Made by a program: the position numbers and the translations under genes. The notes beneath the pieces were generated by a model, which did no database searches, had not been told where the DNA came from, and saw only the letters and a program-made list of their open reading frames with translations. A stretch of DNA of 64,000 bases, taken from contig NZ_JAALCR010000024.1 in assembly GCF_011065895.1 (NCBI RefSeq), forward strand, positions 39,773 to 103,772. The letters are read 5' to 3'. Origin of the DNA: Paludisphaera rhizosphaerae. GTDB taxonomy: Bacteria; Planctomycetota; Planctomycetia; Isosphaerales; Isosphaeraceae. Shown here piece after piece: positions 8,851 through 16,773 of this stretch. Position 1 is the stretch's first letter, and each line of letters opens with the position of its first letter.

Positions 8851-9852
8851 ATGCGTTTCCCATTCCAGGCGACCAGCCGGATCGCCGGCTACATTGCCAA
8901 GAAGAAGCTCTCCAGGGCCAAGAAGTTCCCGATGGTCCTGATGCTGGAGCCGCTTCACGCCTGCAACCTGACCTGCACCGGCTGCGGACGGATTCGCGAA
9001 TACTCCCAGACGATCAAGCAAAAGCTGTCGATCGACGAATGCCTCGCCGCCGTCGACGACTGCGGCGCGCCGGTGGTCTCGATCTGCGGCGGCGAGCCGA
9101 TGATCTACCCGGGGATCGGCGAACTCACCGCCAAGATCCTGGAGCGCAAGAAGGTCGTCTACCTTTGCACCAACGGCATGTTCATCCGCAAGAAGATCGC
9201 GGACTTCAAGCCGAACAACCGCTTCTTCTTCAACGTCCATTTCGACGGCATGCGGGAGAACCACGACCTTGCCGTTGAGCGCAAGGGGGTCTTCGACATC
9301 GCCATCGACGGCGTCAAGGCCGCCAAGGAAGCCGGCTTCCTCGTCTGCACGAACACGACGGTCTTCAAGGAGACCGACATGAACGAGCTCGACGAGTTGT
9401 TCGGCCACCTCACCGGCCTGGGCGTGGACGGCTTCCTCATCTCCCCTGGCTACGGCTACGACGCCGTCGCCGACAAGGAGATGTTCCTCACCCGCGCCGA
9501 TATCCGGGCCAAGTTCCGCGCGGCCGAGGCCATGTTCCGCAAGTACCGCTTCTACACCTCGCCGATCTACCTGGAGTTCCTCCAGGGCAAGCGCGAGCTG
9601 AGCTGCACGGCCTGGGCCAATCCGACCCGAAACATCAAGGGATGGAAGGGCCCCTGCTACCTCATCACCGACACCCACCACCCGACCTTCGGCGACCTGA
9701 TCGACAAGACCAACTGGGAGAACTACGGCCCAGGCCGCGACCCGCGCTGCGAGAACTGCATGATGCACTCGGGCTTCGAGACATCCGCAGCGCTCGGCGT
9801 CAACAGCCGGCTTGGCGACACGCTCAAGATGGTCAAGTGGCAGTTCCTTTGA
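8851..9852 (+). CDS. hpnH: Adenosyl-hopene transferase HpnH (radical SAM)
   Basis: The 333-residue radical SAM enzyme has the cluster motif C38-NLT-C42-TG-C45 followed by GR. The partial SAM-binding motif is SICGGEPM, and a C-terminal cysteine-bearing region (CENCMMHSG) is typical of HpnH. The family joins a 5'-deoxyadenosyl group to hopene, giving adenosylhopane, the first step of C35 hopanoid side-chain formation. The ATG at 8851 follows AAGGGAG with good spacing. It lies between shc and hpnG, the enzymes before and after it in the pathway, which fixes its role. Confidence 0.95.
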   Translation: MRFPFQATSRIAGYIAKKKLSRAKKFPMVLMLEPLHACNLTCTGCGRIREYSQTIKQKLSIDECLAAVDDCGAPVVSICGGEPMIYPGIGELTAKILERKKVVYLCTNGMFIRKKIADFKPNNRFFFNVHFDGMRENHDLAVERKGVFDIAIDGVKAAKEAGFLVCTNTTVFKETDMNELDELFGHLTGLGVDGFLISPGYGYDAVADKEMFLTRADIRAKFRAAEAMFRKYRFYTSPIYLEFLQGKRELSCTAWANPTRNIKGWKGPCYLITDTHHPTFGDLIDKTNWENYGPGRDPRCENCMMHSGFETSAALGVNSRLGDTLKMVKWQFL

Positions 9853-10607
9853 GCCACGCCCCTGACCAACTGGCGCCTCCGCCTTCATCGGCCGACATCG
9901 GCGTGCTGACTGCACTGCCGATGGAGGCCGGCCACCTGATCGACCGGCTGTCGCACGTCCGGCGCTACACCAGCCGGTCCCTCACGGTCGTTGAGGGAGA
10001 GCTTGAGGGCCGCCTCGTCGTGGTGCTCGCCTCCGGCGTGGGTCGAGAATCGGCCCGCCGTGGGGTCGAGCACCTGATCGACGGCCATCGCCCGCGCTGG
10101 ATCGTCTCCGCCGGATACGCCGGCGCGCTCGATCCCGACCTGAATCGGAATGACCTCGTCGCCCCGCGCGCCCTCGTCGACGACGCCGGGGCCGAGATCG
10201 TGCTGGACTCCTCGCCCTTCGAAGCGGTCCCCACCGTCCGCATCATCTCCCGCCTTCTCCTGGTCGACCGCGTGATCGGCGACGCCTCGGAGAAGGCCGA
10301 ACTGCGACGACGCCACCAGTCCGACGCGATCGACATGGAGACCTTCGCGGCGGCCGAGGTGGCGCGAGCACGTCGCGTCCCTTTCCTCTCGCTCCGCGTC
10401 GTCAGCGACGACGCTCGCACCGATCTCCCGCCTGAGATCGGCCGGATGCTCAACGCCTCGGGGAGCTACCGCGTCGGTGCGGCGCTGCGTGCGCTGTGGG
10501 GACGGCCCTCGGCGATCAAGGACTTCTGGAACCTGCACGCGCACGGCATGGAAGCCGCGGACCGCCTGGCCGATGGGCTCCAGGTTCTCATCCGCGGCCT
10601 CAACTGA
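9849..10607 (+). CDS. hpnG: Adenosylhopane nucleosidase HpnG (MTA/SAH nucleosidase family)
   Basis: The 252-residue protein belongs to the purine/uridine phosphorylase-nucleosidase fold. Visible are the opening strand IGVLTALPMEA, the central GVGRESARR...IVSAGYAGAL segment and the base/ribose-binding IDMETFAAA motif with the downstream Ser-Asp (LRVVSDD). HpnG removes adenine from adenosylhopane to give ribosylhopane. I place the start at a TTG at 9849, which overlaps the hpnH stop by 4 bp. A GTG at 9837 is possible, and no ATG fits the conserved N-terminus. The long frame continuing upstream inside hpnH is not coding. Confidence 0.88.
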   Translation: MSHAPDQLAPPPSSADIGVLTALPMEAGHLIDRLSHVRRYTSRSLTVVEGELEGRLVVVLASGVGRESARRGVEHLIDGHRPRWIVSAGYAGALDPDLNRNDLVAPRALVDDAGAEIVLDSSPFEAVPTVRIISRLLLVDRVIGDASEKAELRRRHQSDAIDMETFAAAEVARARRVPFLSLRVVSDDARTDLPPEIGRMLNASGSYRVGAALRALWGRPSAIKDFWNLHAHGMEAADRLADGLQVLIRGLN

Positions 10608-10623
10608 GCAGGTCGCTCAGAAC

Positions 10624-11106
10624 TTACTTCTTGGCCGGGGCCGGCGCGGAGCCTTCCGGCGGAGTCGGCACCGCGCCTCGGGGCGAGAGCGAGCCCCGAA
10701 CGGGCGTCGTCGGGATGTTCGTCCCCCTCCGGATCGATCGGACCTGCGCGTCCGGGGCGAGCATGCTGTCCACGCCCATCGTCGCCAGCGGAGCCACCAG
10801 GCACATCATCAGCAGCCCAAGGCCGAGTGCGTGCCACGGGTGGAACTGAAGCACGAACATGAAGACCAGGAACCAGATGATCGCCTGGAGGACCGTCAAC
10901 GACACCTGCGAGGTGAACATCGTCTCGAACGACGGGTGGAAGTAGGCCATCACCAGACCCAGGATCAGCGAGGCCAGGGAGACCTTCAGCCCGGCTTTGG
11001 GAGTCACCTCGTCGTAGAGAGCGTCCTGCGCCACCTCCACGGCGGTGAAACACCCCACAAAGGCCACGACCCAGTAGACCAAGAACGTCAGAAGCATCGT
11101 CCACAT
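10624..11106 (-). CDS. Small integral membrane protein of unknown function
   Basis: The 160-residue protein has four predicted membrane helices (about 5-25, 42-60, 68-92 and 95-115) followed by a 45-residue hydrophilic tail rich in Pro, Ala and Arg. The first helix ends at a Glu-Asp-rich segment (EVAQDALYDEVTP). I do not recognise a family. It converges with hpnG, 16 bp apart, and is divergent from the next gene, so it is an independent transcription unit. Confidence 0.65.
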   Translation of the reverse strand: MWTMLLTFLVYWVVAFVGCFTAVEVAQDALYDEVTPKAGLKVSLASLILGLVMAYFHPSFETMFTSQVSLTVLQAIIWFLVFMFVLQFHPWHALGLGLLMMCLVAPLATMGVDSMLAPDAQVRSIRRGTNIPTTPVRGSLSPRGAVPTPPEGSAPAPAKK

Positions 11107-11284
11107 GAGCAGGCGTCCCCGGATGCCGGGCGGTTGTTGCGGGTCCTCGTCGATCGACCGGACGTATCGTACTCCGATCCAGCAAGCCGCACCACCGGCC
11201 CCTGGAGGTTTCCCGTCGAACTGCTATCATCGGCCTTTAGAGGAACCCTACGACACGAACGAGATCGACGCGAGACCTGCCCCG

Positions 11285-12109
11285 ATGATCCGCCTCAGCG
11301 CCTTCGCCGACGAGATCTCCCAGGACCCCCGCGAGCAGATCGACGTCTTGACCCGGCACGGCGTCAAGCACATCGAATTCCGGGCGATCCACGGCACCAA
11401 CGTGCTGGACCTCTCCGACGAGCAGCACCGAGAGTTCCGCTCCATGCTCGGCGACGCCGGGTTCGGCCTCAGCGCGCTGGGCTCGCCGATCGGCAAGATC
11501 AAGATCACCGACCCGTTCGAGCCTCACCTCGACCGCTACGCCAAGGCTCTGGACCTGGCCGATTTCTACGGCTGCCCTCGGATCCGAATCTTCAGCTTCT
11601 ACATGCCGGCCGGCGACGATCCGACGATCCACCGCTCCGCCGTGATGGACCGCATGTCGCAGCTCGCGGACATCGCCGTTGAGCGCAACGTCGCGCTCTT
11701 CCTCGAGAACGAGAAGGGCATCTACGGCGACCTGGCCGACCGCGTCCACGACCTTCTGACCACTGTGGACTCGCCCGCCCTCTCGCACGCCTTCGACCCG
11801 GCGAACTACGTCGAGGTCGGTCAGTCGATCGATCCCGCCTGGACGCTGCTGAAGCCGTTCCTGACGCACTTCCACGTCAAGGACTACAGCGAGGCCCAGC
11901 ACAAGAACGTCCCCGCCGGTGAAGGCGACGGCCAGATCCCGGCGTTGCTCGCCGATGCGGTCGGTGGAGGGTACGACGGCTTCGTCGTGCTCGAACCGCA
12001 CCTGACCGTCGCCGAACTCTCTTACGGCTTCACCGGCCCGGAACGCTTCGCCGACGCCGCCAATGCCCTGAAACGGATTCTCAAAGAGAAATCGATCCCC
12101 TTCGCCTGA
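11285..12109 (+). CDS. Sugar phosphate isomerase/epimerase (xylose isomerase-like TIM barrel)
   Basis: The 274-residue AP_endonuc_2-type TIM barrel opens with IRLSAFADEIS. Metal-ligand candidates are Glu in ALFLENEKG, Asp in HAFDPANY, His in THFHVKDY and Glu in VVLEPH. The family isomerises or epimerises small sugars or ketoses with a divalent metal; the substrate is unknown. No signal peptide is present, so it should be cytoplasmic. The start is set at the ATG at 11285, where homologous sequence begins, rather than 180 bp upstream inside the divergent neighbour. A second, exported TIM-barrel protein follows 25 bp downstream, suggesting a two-gene unit. Confidence 0.85.
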   Translation: MIRLSAFADEISQDPREQIDVLTRHGVKHIEFRAIHGTNVLDLSDEQHREFRSMLGDAGFGLSALGSPIGKIKITDPFEPHLDRYAKALDLADFYGCPRIRIFSFYMPAGDDPTIHRSAVMDRMSQLADIAVERNVALFLENEKGIYGDLADRVHDLLTTVDSPALSHAFDPANYVEVGQSIDPAWTLLKPFLTHFHVKDYSEAQHKNVPAGEGDGQIPALLADAVGGGYDGFVVLEPHLTVAELSYGFTGPERFADAANALKRILKEKSIPFA

Positions 12110-12134
12110 CCCCTCCTCCGAGATGGAGTGCCTC

Positions 12135-13091
12135 ATGCATCGCCACGACTCGCTCAACCGTCGTTCGTTCCTTCAGGGCGCCGCGGCCGGCGGTGCTTTG
12201 CTCGGCCTCGGTCTTCGCGGCCTCCCCGTCCTGGCTGCCGACCCGACCGGCAAGCCCTCGGCCGGCAAGATCGGCGACTTCAAGATCTCGCTCGCCGAAT
12301 GGTCCCTGCACAAGGCTCTCCAGGCCAAGAAGATCGACAACCTCGACTTCCCCAAGATCGCCCGCGAAGAGTACGGCATCGAGGGCGTCGAGTACGTCAA
12401 CCAGTTCTTCAAGGACAAGGCCCACGACTCGGTCTACCTGGCCGACCTGAAGAAGCGGGCCGCCGATCACGGCGTGACCAACGTCCTCATCATGATCGAC
12501 GGCGAGGGGGACCTGAGCGCCCCCGAGCAGGCCGACCGGGTTAAGGCCGTGGCGAACCACAAGAAGTGGGTCGACGCCGCCGCCGCTCTCGGCTGCCACG
12601 CGATCCGCGTCAACACCGGCAGCCATTACAGCCCGACCGACGTCGCCAACGCCGCCGAGGCCTGTGCGGCGCTGGCCGACTACGGTGCCCAGAACAAAAT
12701 CTCCATCATCTGCGAGAACCACGGCGGACCGTCCAGCAATCCGGACGCCCTGCTGGCCCTCATCAAGGGAGTCGGCAGCAAGCAGTTCGGCACCCTCCCG
12801 GACTTCGGCAACTTTCCGAAGAAGGAAGGCAAGTACACGATCGACGTCTACGACGCGATCGCCCGGATGATGCCGTTCGCCAAGGGCGTCTCCGCCAAGA
12901 GCTACGACTTCGACGATGAGGGGAACGAGAAGAACCTCGACTTCGCCCGCATCATGAAGATCGTCACGGACGCCGGCTATCACGGCTTCGTCGGCATCGA
13001 GTACGAGGGAAGCCGCCTCAGCGAGCCCGACGGAATCAAGGCCACGAAGAAGCTGCTGGAGAAGCTCCGGGGCTCGGAATACCACGGCTGA
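12135..13091 (+). CDS. Exported (Tat) sugar phosphate isomerase/epimerase-like protein
   Basis: The 318-residue protein starts with a twin-arginine signal (NRRSFLQGAAAGGALLGLGL). An AP_endonuc_2/xylose-isomerase-like TIM barrel follows, with candidate ligands Glu in IICENHG, Asp in TLPDFGNF, His-Gly in YHGFVGIEYEG and the final Glu. Tat export of such proteins is common in planctomycetes and implies cofactor-assisted folding before export. The ATG at 12135 has GGAG 6 nt upstream; an ATG at 12123 is less well placed. Its partner upstream is the cytoplasmic homologue; a hairpin terminator follows. The substrate is unknown. Confidence 0.85.
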   Translation: MHRHDSLNRRSFLQGAAAGGALLGLGLRGLPVLAADPTGKPSAGKIGDFKISLAEWSLHKALQAKKIDNLDFPKIAREEYGIEGVEYVNQFFKDKAHDSVYLADLKKRAADHGVTNVLIMIDGEGDLSAPEQADRVKAVANHKKWVDAAAALGCHAIRVNTGSHYSPTDVANAAEACAALADYGAQNKISIICENHGGPSSNPDALLALIKGVGSKQFGTLPDFGNFPKKEGKYTIDVYDAIARMMPFAKGVSAKSYDFDDEGNEKNLDFARIMKIVTDAGYHGFVGIEYEGSRLSEPDGIKATKKLLEKLRGSEYHG

Positions 13092-13118
13092 GCGGCCCTG
13101 CTTACAGCCTGCTTCCAC

Positions 13119-13148
13119 ACGGGGACCCGGCCTTGACCGGGTCCCCGT
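13119..13148 (+). terminator. Strong GC hairpin, probable terminator
   Basis: A perfect 12-bp stem (13119-13130 with 13137-13148) with a 6-nt loop lies 28 bp after the TIM-barrel gene. The trailing sequence is CGTTTCG, a weak T run. It separates the sugar-isomerase pair from the glycan operon. Confidence 0.7.
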
Positions 13149-13233
13149 CGTTTCGTAAGGTACGCGACGAAATCGGCGGATTCCGGCGCATTAGCCGCGC
13201 CCGCTCCGAGCCACGACCGACGACGAACCAGGG

Positions 13234-14178
13234 ATGGAACCCGTGTCGCTCGATCGCACCCAGATCCTGGTGCTCAACTACAACGGCCGAGCGCTCCTGG
13301 AGGAGTGTCTCCCCTCCGTCGTCGAGGCCGCGCGGCGATCGCCCATCCCCTGCTCCGTCATCGTCGTCGACAACGATTCGACCGACGACTCGCTCGTCTG
13401 GCTGGCGGTGAATTGCCCGGAAGTCCAGGCGATCCGCCGCCCCAACCGGGGTCTGACCTCGTTCAACGACGTCCTCGCCGATCGCGGCGAGCGATTCGTC
13501 TTCCTGCTCAACAACGACGTGAAGCTCGCGCCCGACTCCGTCGCACCGTTGCTTCGCGCATTCGACGATCACCCGGACGCCCTGTTCACCGCGCCGCAGT
13601 GCTGGACCTTCGACGGCCAGACTTACGAGGGGATGCGGACGCGGGTCCGAACGCGGTTCGGCATGGTCCAGGGAATGTCGCGCGTCCCCGGTCATGAGTC
13701 GACCGCCCACCTGGCTGACCTCACCGCCGCGGCCGGTCCGGTCCTGGCCGTCGACCGTGCGCGATTCCTGGCTCTCGGGGGGTATGACCCGATCTACTTC
13801 CCCGGCCGCATCGAGGACCTCGACCTCGGTTTCCGAGGCTGGATGGCCGGTCTTCGCGGCTATTACATCCCGGAGTCGGTTGCCTATCACAAGGGCTTCG
13901 CAACCTTCGCCCCGGAGTTGGGCGAGGAGCGTTGCGACGGCCTGGCGATCAGGAATACGTTGATCTTCGCCTGGAAGAATCTCCGAGGTCGACGTCTCGC
14001 GAGCCACCTGGCCTGGCTGACCGTTCGGCTGGCTAGGGGCGGACGGATCTTCCGACAGGCCTTTTTGGAAGCCGCAGCGCGTTGGCGTGAAGTCCTTCAG
14101 GCTCGTCGCGCCCTGCATGCGGACACCGTCGGCTGGGTCGATCGGCAGGAGGCGTTCTTTCAGCGCTTTGAGTGGTAG
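13234..14178 (+). CDS. Family 2 glycosyltransferase (rhamnosyltransferase-like)
   Basis: The 314-residue GT-A enzyme contains ILVLNYNGRALLEECLPS, then IVVDNDSTDDS (nucleotide-sugar binding) and FLLNNDVKL (the DxD equivalent). The segment GGYDPIYFPGRIEDLDLGFR (ED acid motif) is characteristic of the WbbL/rhamnosyltransferase subgroup. It should act at the cytoplasmic face of the membrane and transfer a sugar to a lipid-linked or polysaccharide acceptor. A GTG nine bases inside the frame is an alternative start. It is the first gene of a co-directional glycan cluster. Confidence 0.88.
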   Translation: MEPVSLDRTQILVLNYNGRALLEECLPSVVEAARRSPIPCSVIVVDNDSTDDSLVWLAVNCPEVQAIRRPNRGLTSFNDVLADRGERFVFLLNNDVKLAPDSVAPLLRAFDDHPDALFTAPQCWTFDGQTYEGMRTRVRTRFGMVQGMSRVPGHESTAHLADLTAAAGPVLAVDRARFLALGGYDPIYFPGRIEDLDLGFRGWMAGLRGYYIPESVAYHKGFATFAPELGEERCDGLAIRNTLIFAWKNLRGRRLASHLAWLTVRLARGGRIFRQAFLEAAARWREVLQARRALHADTVGWVDRQEAFFQRFEW

Positions 14179-14268
14179 TCGATGGGTCCGCAGCCTGGTC
14201 GCGAAGGAATCGCGACCGAGGCGAGGCACGAGGGAGTTCGATCGATCCGACCGCATGGAGGCGAACGG

Positions 14269-15312
14269 ATGGCCGCCGAGACGTTCAACCTGGTGATCGA
14301 CGCCCGCCCGAGCGGGCCTCGCGGCCTGCTCGCCGCTGAGGTCGTGCTGGGTCGTTCGCTGCTCGCCCGGCTGATCGACCAGGGTCTCGCCGCCGTCGGC
14401 CCAGGCCGCCGCATCGCCGTCGTCGCGGATCGCGGCCAGATCTCCAAGGTCTCGGGCATGATCAGCGACGCCAACCTCGGGCGCGTCGACCTGGTCGAGA
14501 CGGAACCTGCCGACAGCAGCGCCGTGCTGCGAACCGATCGTCTCTACGACGGCCGTCGCCTGGCTCGCGCGGTCCGTCGCGGCCGCGATCCCGAAACCGC
14601 CGCGTTCTGGCGACTTGACCGTCCCGAAAGGCTCGCCGGCGCGGAACAGGAACTCAACCGACGGCTCAACTATCAGCCCCTCGGCCGGTACTGGGCGTTC
14701 CCGCTCGCTGAACGCCTGGCCGCGACGCTCGCCCCGACGCGCATTGGTCCGAATTCACTGACGCTCACCGCCGGCACGCTCATGCTGGTGGGCGTTGTAA
14801 TCGTGGGACTCGGCGGGCTTGGTCCGTTCGGACAGGCCGCGACAGCACTCGCCTTCGCGGCGGCCCTCGTCCTGGACACGGCCGACGGCCGCCTCGCTCG
14901 GCTGCAGGGGTCGTGCTCGGCCTTCGGGAAATGGCTCGATCAGGTCCTCGACGAACTCGCGGATCTCGCCCTCCACGGTGCGATCGCCTGGAGCGCCTTC
15001 GTGGCCTCGGGTTGGCCGGGTTGGCTTGTGCTGGGGATGACCTTCGCCGCAGGCAAATACATGTTCCTGATCCAGTCGTTGACCGGCGAGGAACTGGAGA
15101 AAGCCGCCACGGCTGGACCGGCCGCTAACGTTCGCTCGCCGAGACCGCTGCAACGCTTCGTCGGTCTGATCGGGCACGCCGACCTGCGCTGGCACCTCTG
15201 GATCGTCCTGGCGGCGATCGGCCGGCTCGACGTCGCCCTCGCGGCCTACGCCGTCTACTTCCCCGCGCGTGCGTTCGCCGGCATCGTGAGGAAGGGGGCG
15301 GCTCATGCCTGA
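14269..15312 (+). CDS. CDP-alcohol phosphotransferase with extra N-terminal domain
   Basis: The 347-residue protein has the complete CDP-alcohol phosphotransferase motif D203-xx-DG-xx-AR-x8-G220-xxx-D224-xxx-D228, followed and preceded by hydrophobic helices (about 160-200, 235-260 and 300-340). This family exchanges CMP of a CDP-alcohol for another alcohol and makes phospholipid head groups or inositol-phosphate compounds. Residues 1-130 are soluble and look like a Rossmann or nucleotidyltransferase-like fold (VVADRG, LRTDRLYD), but the Gly-rich loop of active cytidylyltransferases is missing. The layout recalls the IPCT-DIPPS fusion. GGAGG lies 7 nt before the ATG at 14269. The next gene overlaps by 8 bp. 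Lipid-anchor synthesis for the glycan made by the cluster is inferred. Confidence 0.82.
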   Translation: MAAETFNLVIDARPSGPRGLLAAEVVLGRSLLARLIDQGLAAVGPGRRIAVVADRGQISKVSGMISDANLGRVDLVETEPADSSAVLRTDRLYDGRRLARAVRRGRDPETAAFWRLDRPERLAGAEQELNRRLNYQPLGRYWAFPLAERLAATLAPTRIGPNSLTLTAGTLMLVGVVIVGLGGLGPFGQAATALAFAAALVLDTADGRLARLQGSCSAFGKWLDQVLDELADLALHGAIAWSAFVASGWPGWLVLGMTFAAGKYMFLIQSLTGEELEKAATAGPAANVRSPRPLQRFVGLIGHADLRWHLWIVLAAIGRLDVALAAYAVYFPARAFAGIVRKGAAHA

Positions 15313-16072
15313 GCCCCGGATCACGGCCCTGATCGTCGCTCGGAACGAGGAGGCCAACCTCCCCGGCTGCCTGGCGTCGGTCGCCTTCGCTCATGAGCGC
15401 GTGGTCGTCGTCGACCCCACGAGCGACGACGAGACGCTGGCCGTCGCTCAACGATTTGCCGACGTCGTCCTGGTTCGCCCGTTCGACGACTTCGCCTCCC
15501 AGCGCAACGCAGGCCGGGCCGCGGCTTCAGGCGACTGGCTCCTCTCAATCGACGCCGATGAGCGGGTTACGCCCGAACTTGCCGACGAGATTCAGGCCGC
15601 GCTCCGCGATCCCTCAAACACCTCCGATGGCTTCCGGATCCCGATCCGCAGCGAGATCCTCGGCCGACCGTTCGGCTACTCAGGGACGCAGCAGGATCTG
15701 CCGTTGCGGCTCTTCCGCCGCGATCTGGGCGAGTGGGTGGGTAAGGTCCATGAGACCGTGAAGTTCGACAGCGAAATCGGCCGGATGAACGCTCCGCTCG
15801 ATCATCGGACGATCCCCGACGTCCGCGTCTTTCTTCGCAAGATCGACCAGTACACGACCCTTGAGGCTCGCGACCTCCACCGCGCCGGGGAGAGGTTCCG
15901 GACGCGCGATTTGACGCTGCGGCCGGCCTGGTTGTTCCTCAAGCTGTACCTGTACAAGCAGGGGTTTCGCGACGGCCTGGAAGGGTTGATGTTCTGCGCG
16001 TTGTCAGGCGTGTCGGCGGCGGTCCGCACATGGAAGTTGCGGGAAATCGACCACATGGAGGCGGCGGGATGA
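15305..16072 (+). CDS. Family 2 glycosyltransferase of the WaaE/KdtX type
   Basis: The 255-residue enzyme has the opening ITALIVARNEEANLPGCL. Then come VVVVDPTSDDET, the aspartate pair of SIDADERV (DxD-like) and a C-terminal half with LRLFRRDLGEWVGKVHE and a long amphipathic/hydrophobic stretch (WLFLKLYLYKQGFRDG). This combination is typical of the LPS core glucosyltransferase WaaE/KdtX group. It overlaps both neighbours (8 bp upstream, 4 bp downstream), so translation is coupled. The sugar donor and acceptor cannot be read from sequence. Confidence 0.88.
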   Translation: MPEPRITALIVARNEEANLPGCLASVAFAHERVVVVDPTSDDETLAVAQRFADVVLVRPFDDFASQRNAGRAAASGDWLLSIDADERVTPELADEIQAALRDPSNTSDGFRIPIRSEILGRPFGYSGTQQDLPLRLFRRDLGEWVGKVHETVKFDSEIGRMNAPLDHRTIPDVRVFLRKIDQYTTLEARDLHRAGERFRTRDLTLRPAWLFLKLYLYKQGFRDGLEGLMFCALSGVSAAVRTWKLREIDHMEAAG

Positions 16073-16773
16073 TCTCGGCACACGAGGCTGAAGTCACGTT
16101 CCGATTCGACGCCCTGCACTGGCGGTTCAAGGACTCGCTGGAGCCCGACGACTACCGCCTGCGCGGGGTCCTGGACGCCATCGGCTCGGTGGAAGGCCTG
16201 CGGGTCCTGGACCTCGGCTGCGGCAAGGGCCGGTTCGCCCGGGCGCTTCAGAATCACGGGGCGATCGTCACCGGGATCGACGTCTCCACCGCCATGCTCG
16301 CCGAGGCGCAGGGCATCGACCGCGTTCGCGGCAGCGCCCGCTGTCTTCCCTTTTCCGACGCGAGCTTCGACGCCGTGGTGGCCGTCGAGGTCTTCGAGCA
16401 CCTCGAACCCTCAACCTGGCGCGAAGCCATCGCCGAGGCCCAACGCGTGCTGACCCCGCGCGGAGTGCTGGCGATCGTCGACAAGAGCCTGGCCTCGCTC
16501 AACGCCCAGCGCCCCTGGATGCCCGGGGCCTTGGTCAAGAGAATCGACGAACGCCGCGGCCTCTGGATGTACCCGGCCGACGGCCCCGTCCGCGAGCGCT
16601 GGTTCTGGCCCAGCCGGCTTCGCAAGGAACTCCTGAAGTCGTTTCCCGACGTCCGCGTCGTTCACCTGCTGTCGCCGGCGGAACGTCGTCTCGTCCTCTT
16701 TCGGCGTGTGCCTGGAGCCCGCTTGATGGCCCTCTGGGTGGCTCGGCGCGATGGAGGCGAAGGCGATGTCTGA
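16069..16773 (+). CDS. SAM-dependent class I methyltransferase
   Basis: The 234-residue protein has motif I VLDLGCGKGRFA, acidic motif II TGIDVSTAML and post-motif LPFSDASFDAVVAVEVFEHL, all standard for Methyltransf_11/25 enzymes. It is soluble. ATG 16069 overlaps the stop of the glycosyltransferase in an ATGA arrangement. In this position it could cap or decorate a glycan, as O-methylated sugars are common in planctomycete surface polysaccharides; this is inference. Confidence 0.88.
   Translation: MISAHEAEVTFRFDALHWRFKDSLEPDDYRLRGVLDAIGSVEGLRVLDLGCGKGRFARALQNHGAIVTGIDVSTAMLAEAQGIDRVRGSARCLPFSDASFDAVVAVEVFEHLEPSTWREAIAEAQRVLTPRGVLAIVDKSLASLNAQRPWMPGALVKRIDERRGLWMYPADGPVRERWFWPSRLRKELLKSFPDVRVVHLLSPAERRLVLFRRVPGARLMALWVARRDGGEGDV

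Noticed and set aside
9642..9848. N-terminal extension of the hpnG frame inside hpnH
   Set aside because: The sequence is Arg/Pro-rich and unrelated to the nucleosidase family; homology begins only after 9849.
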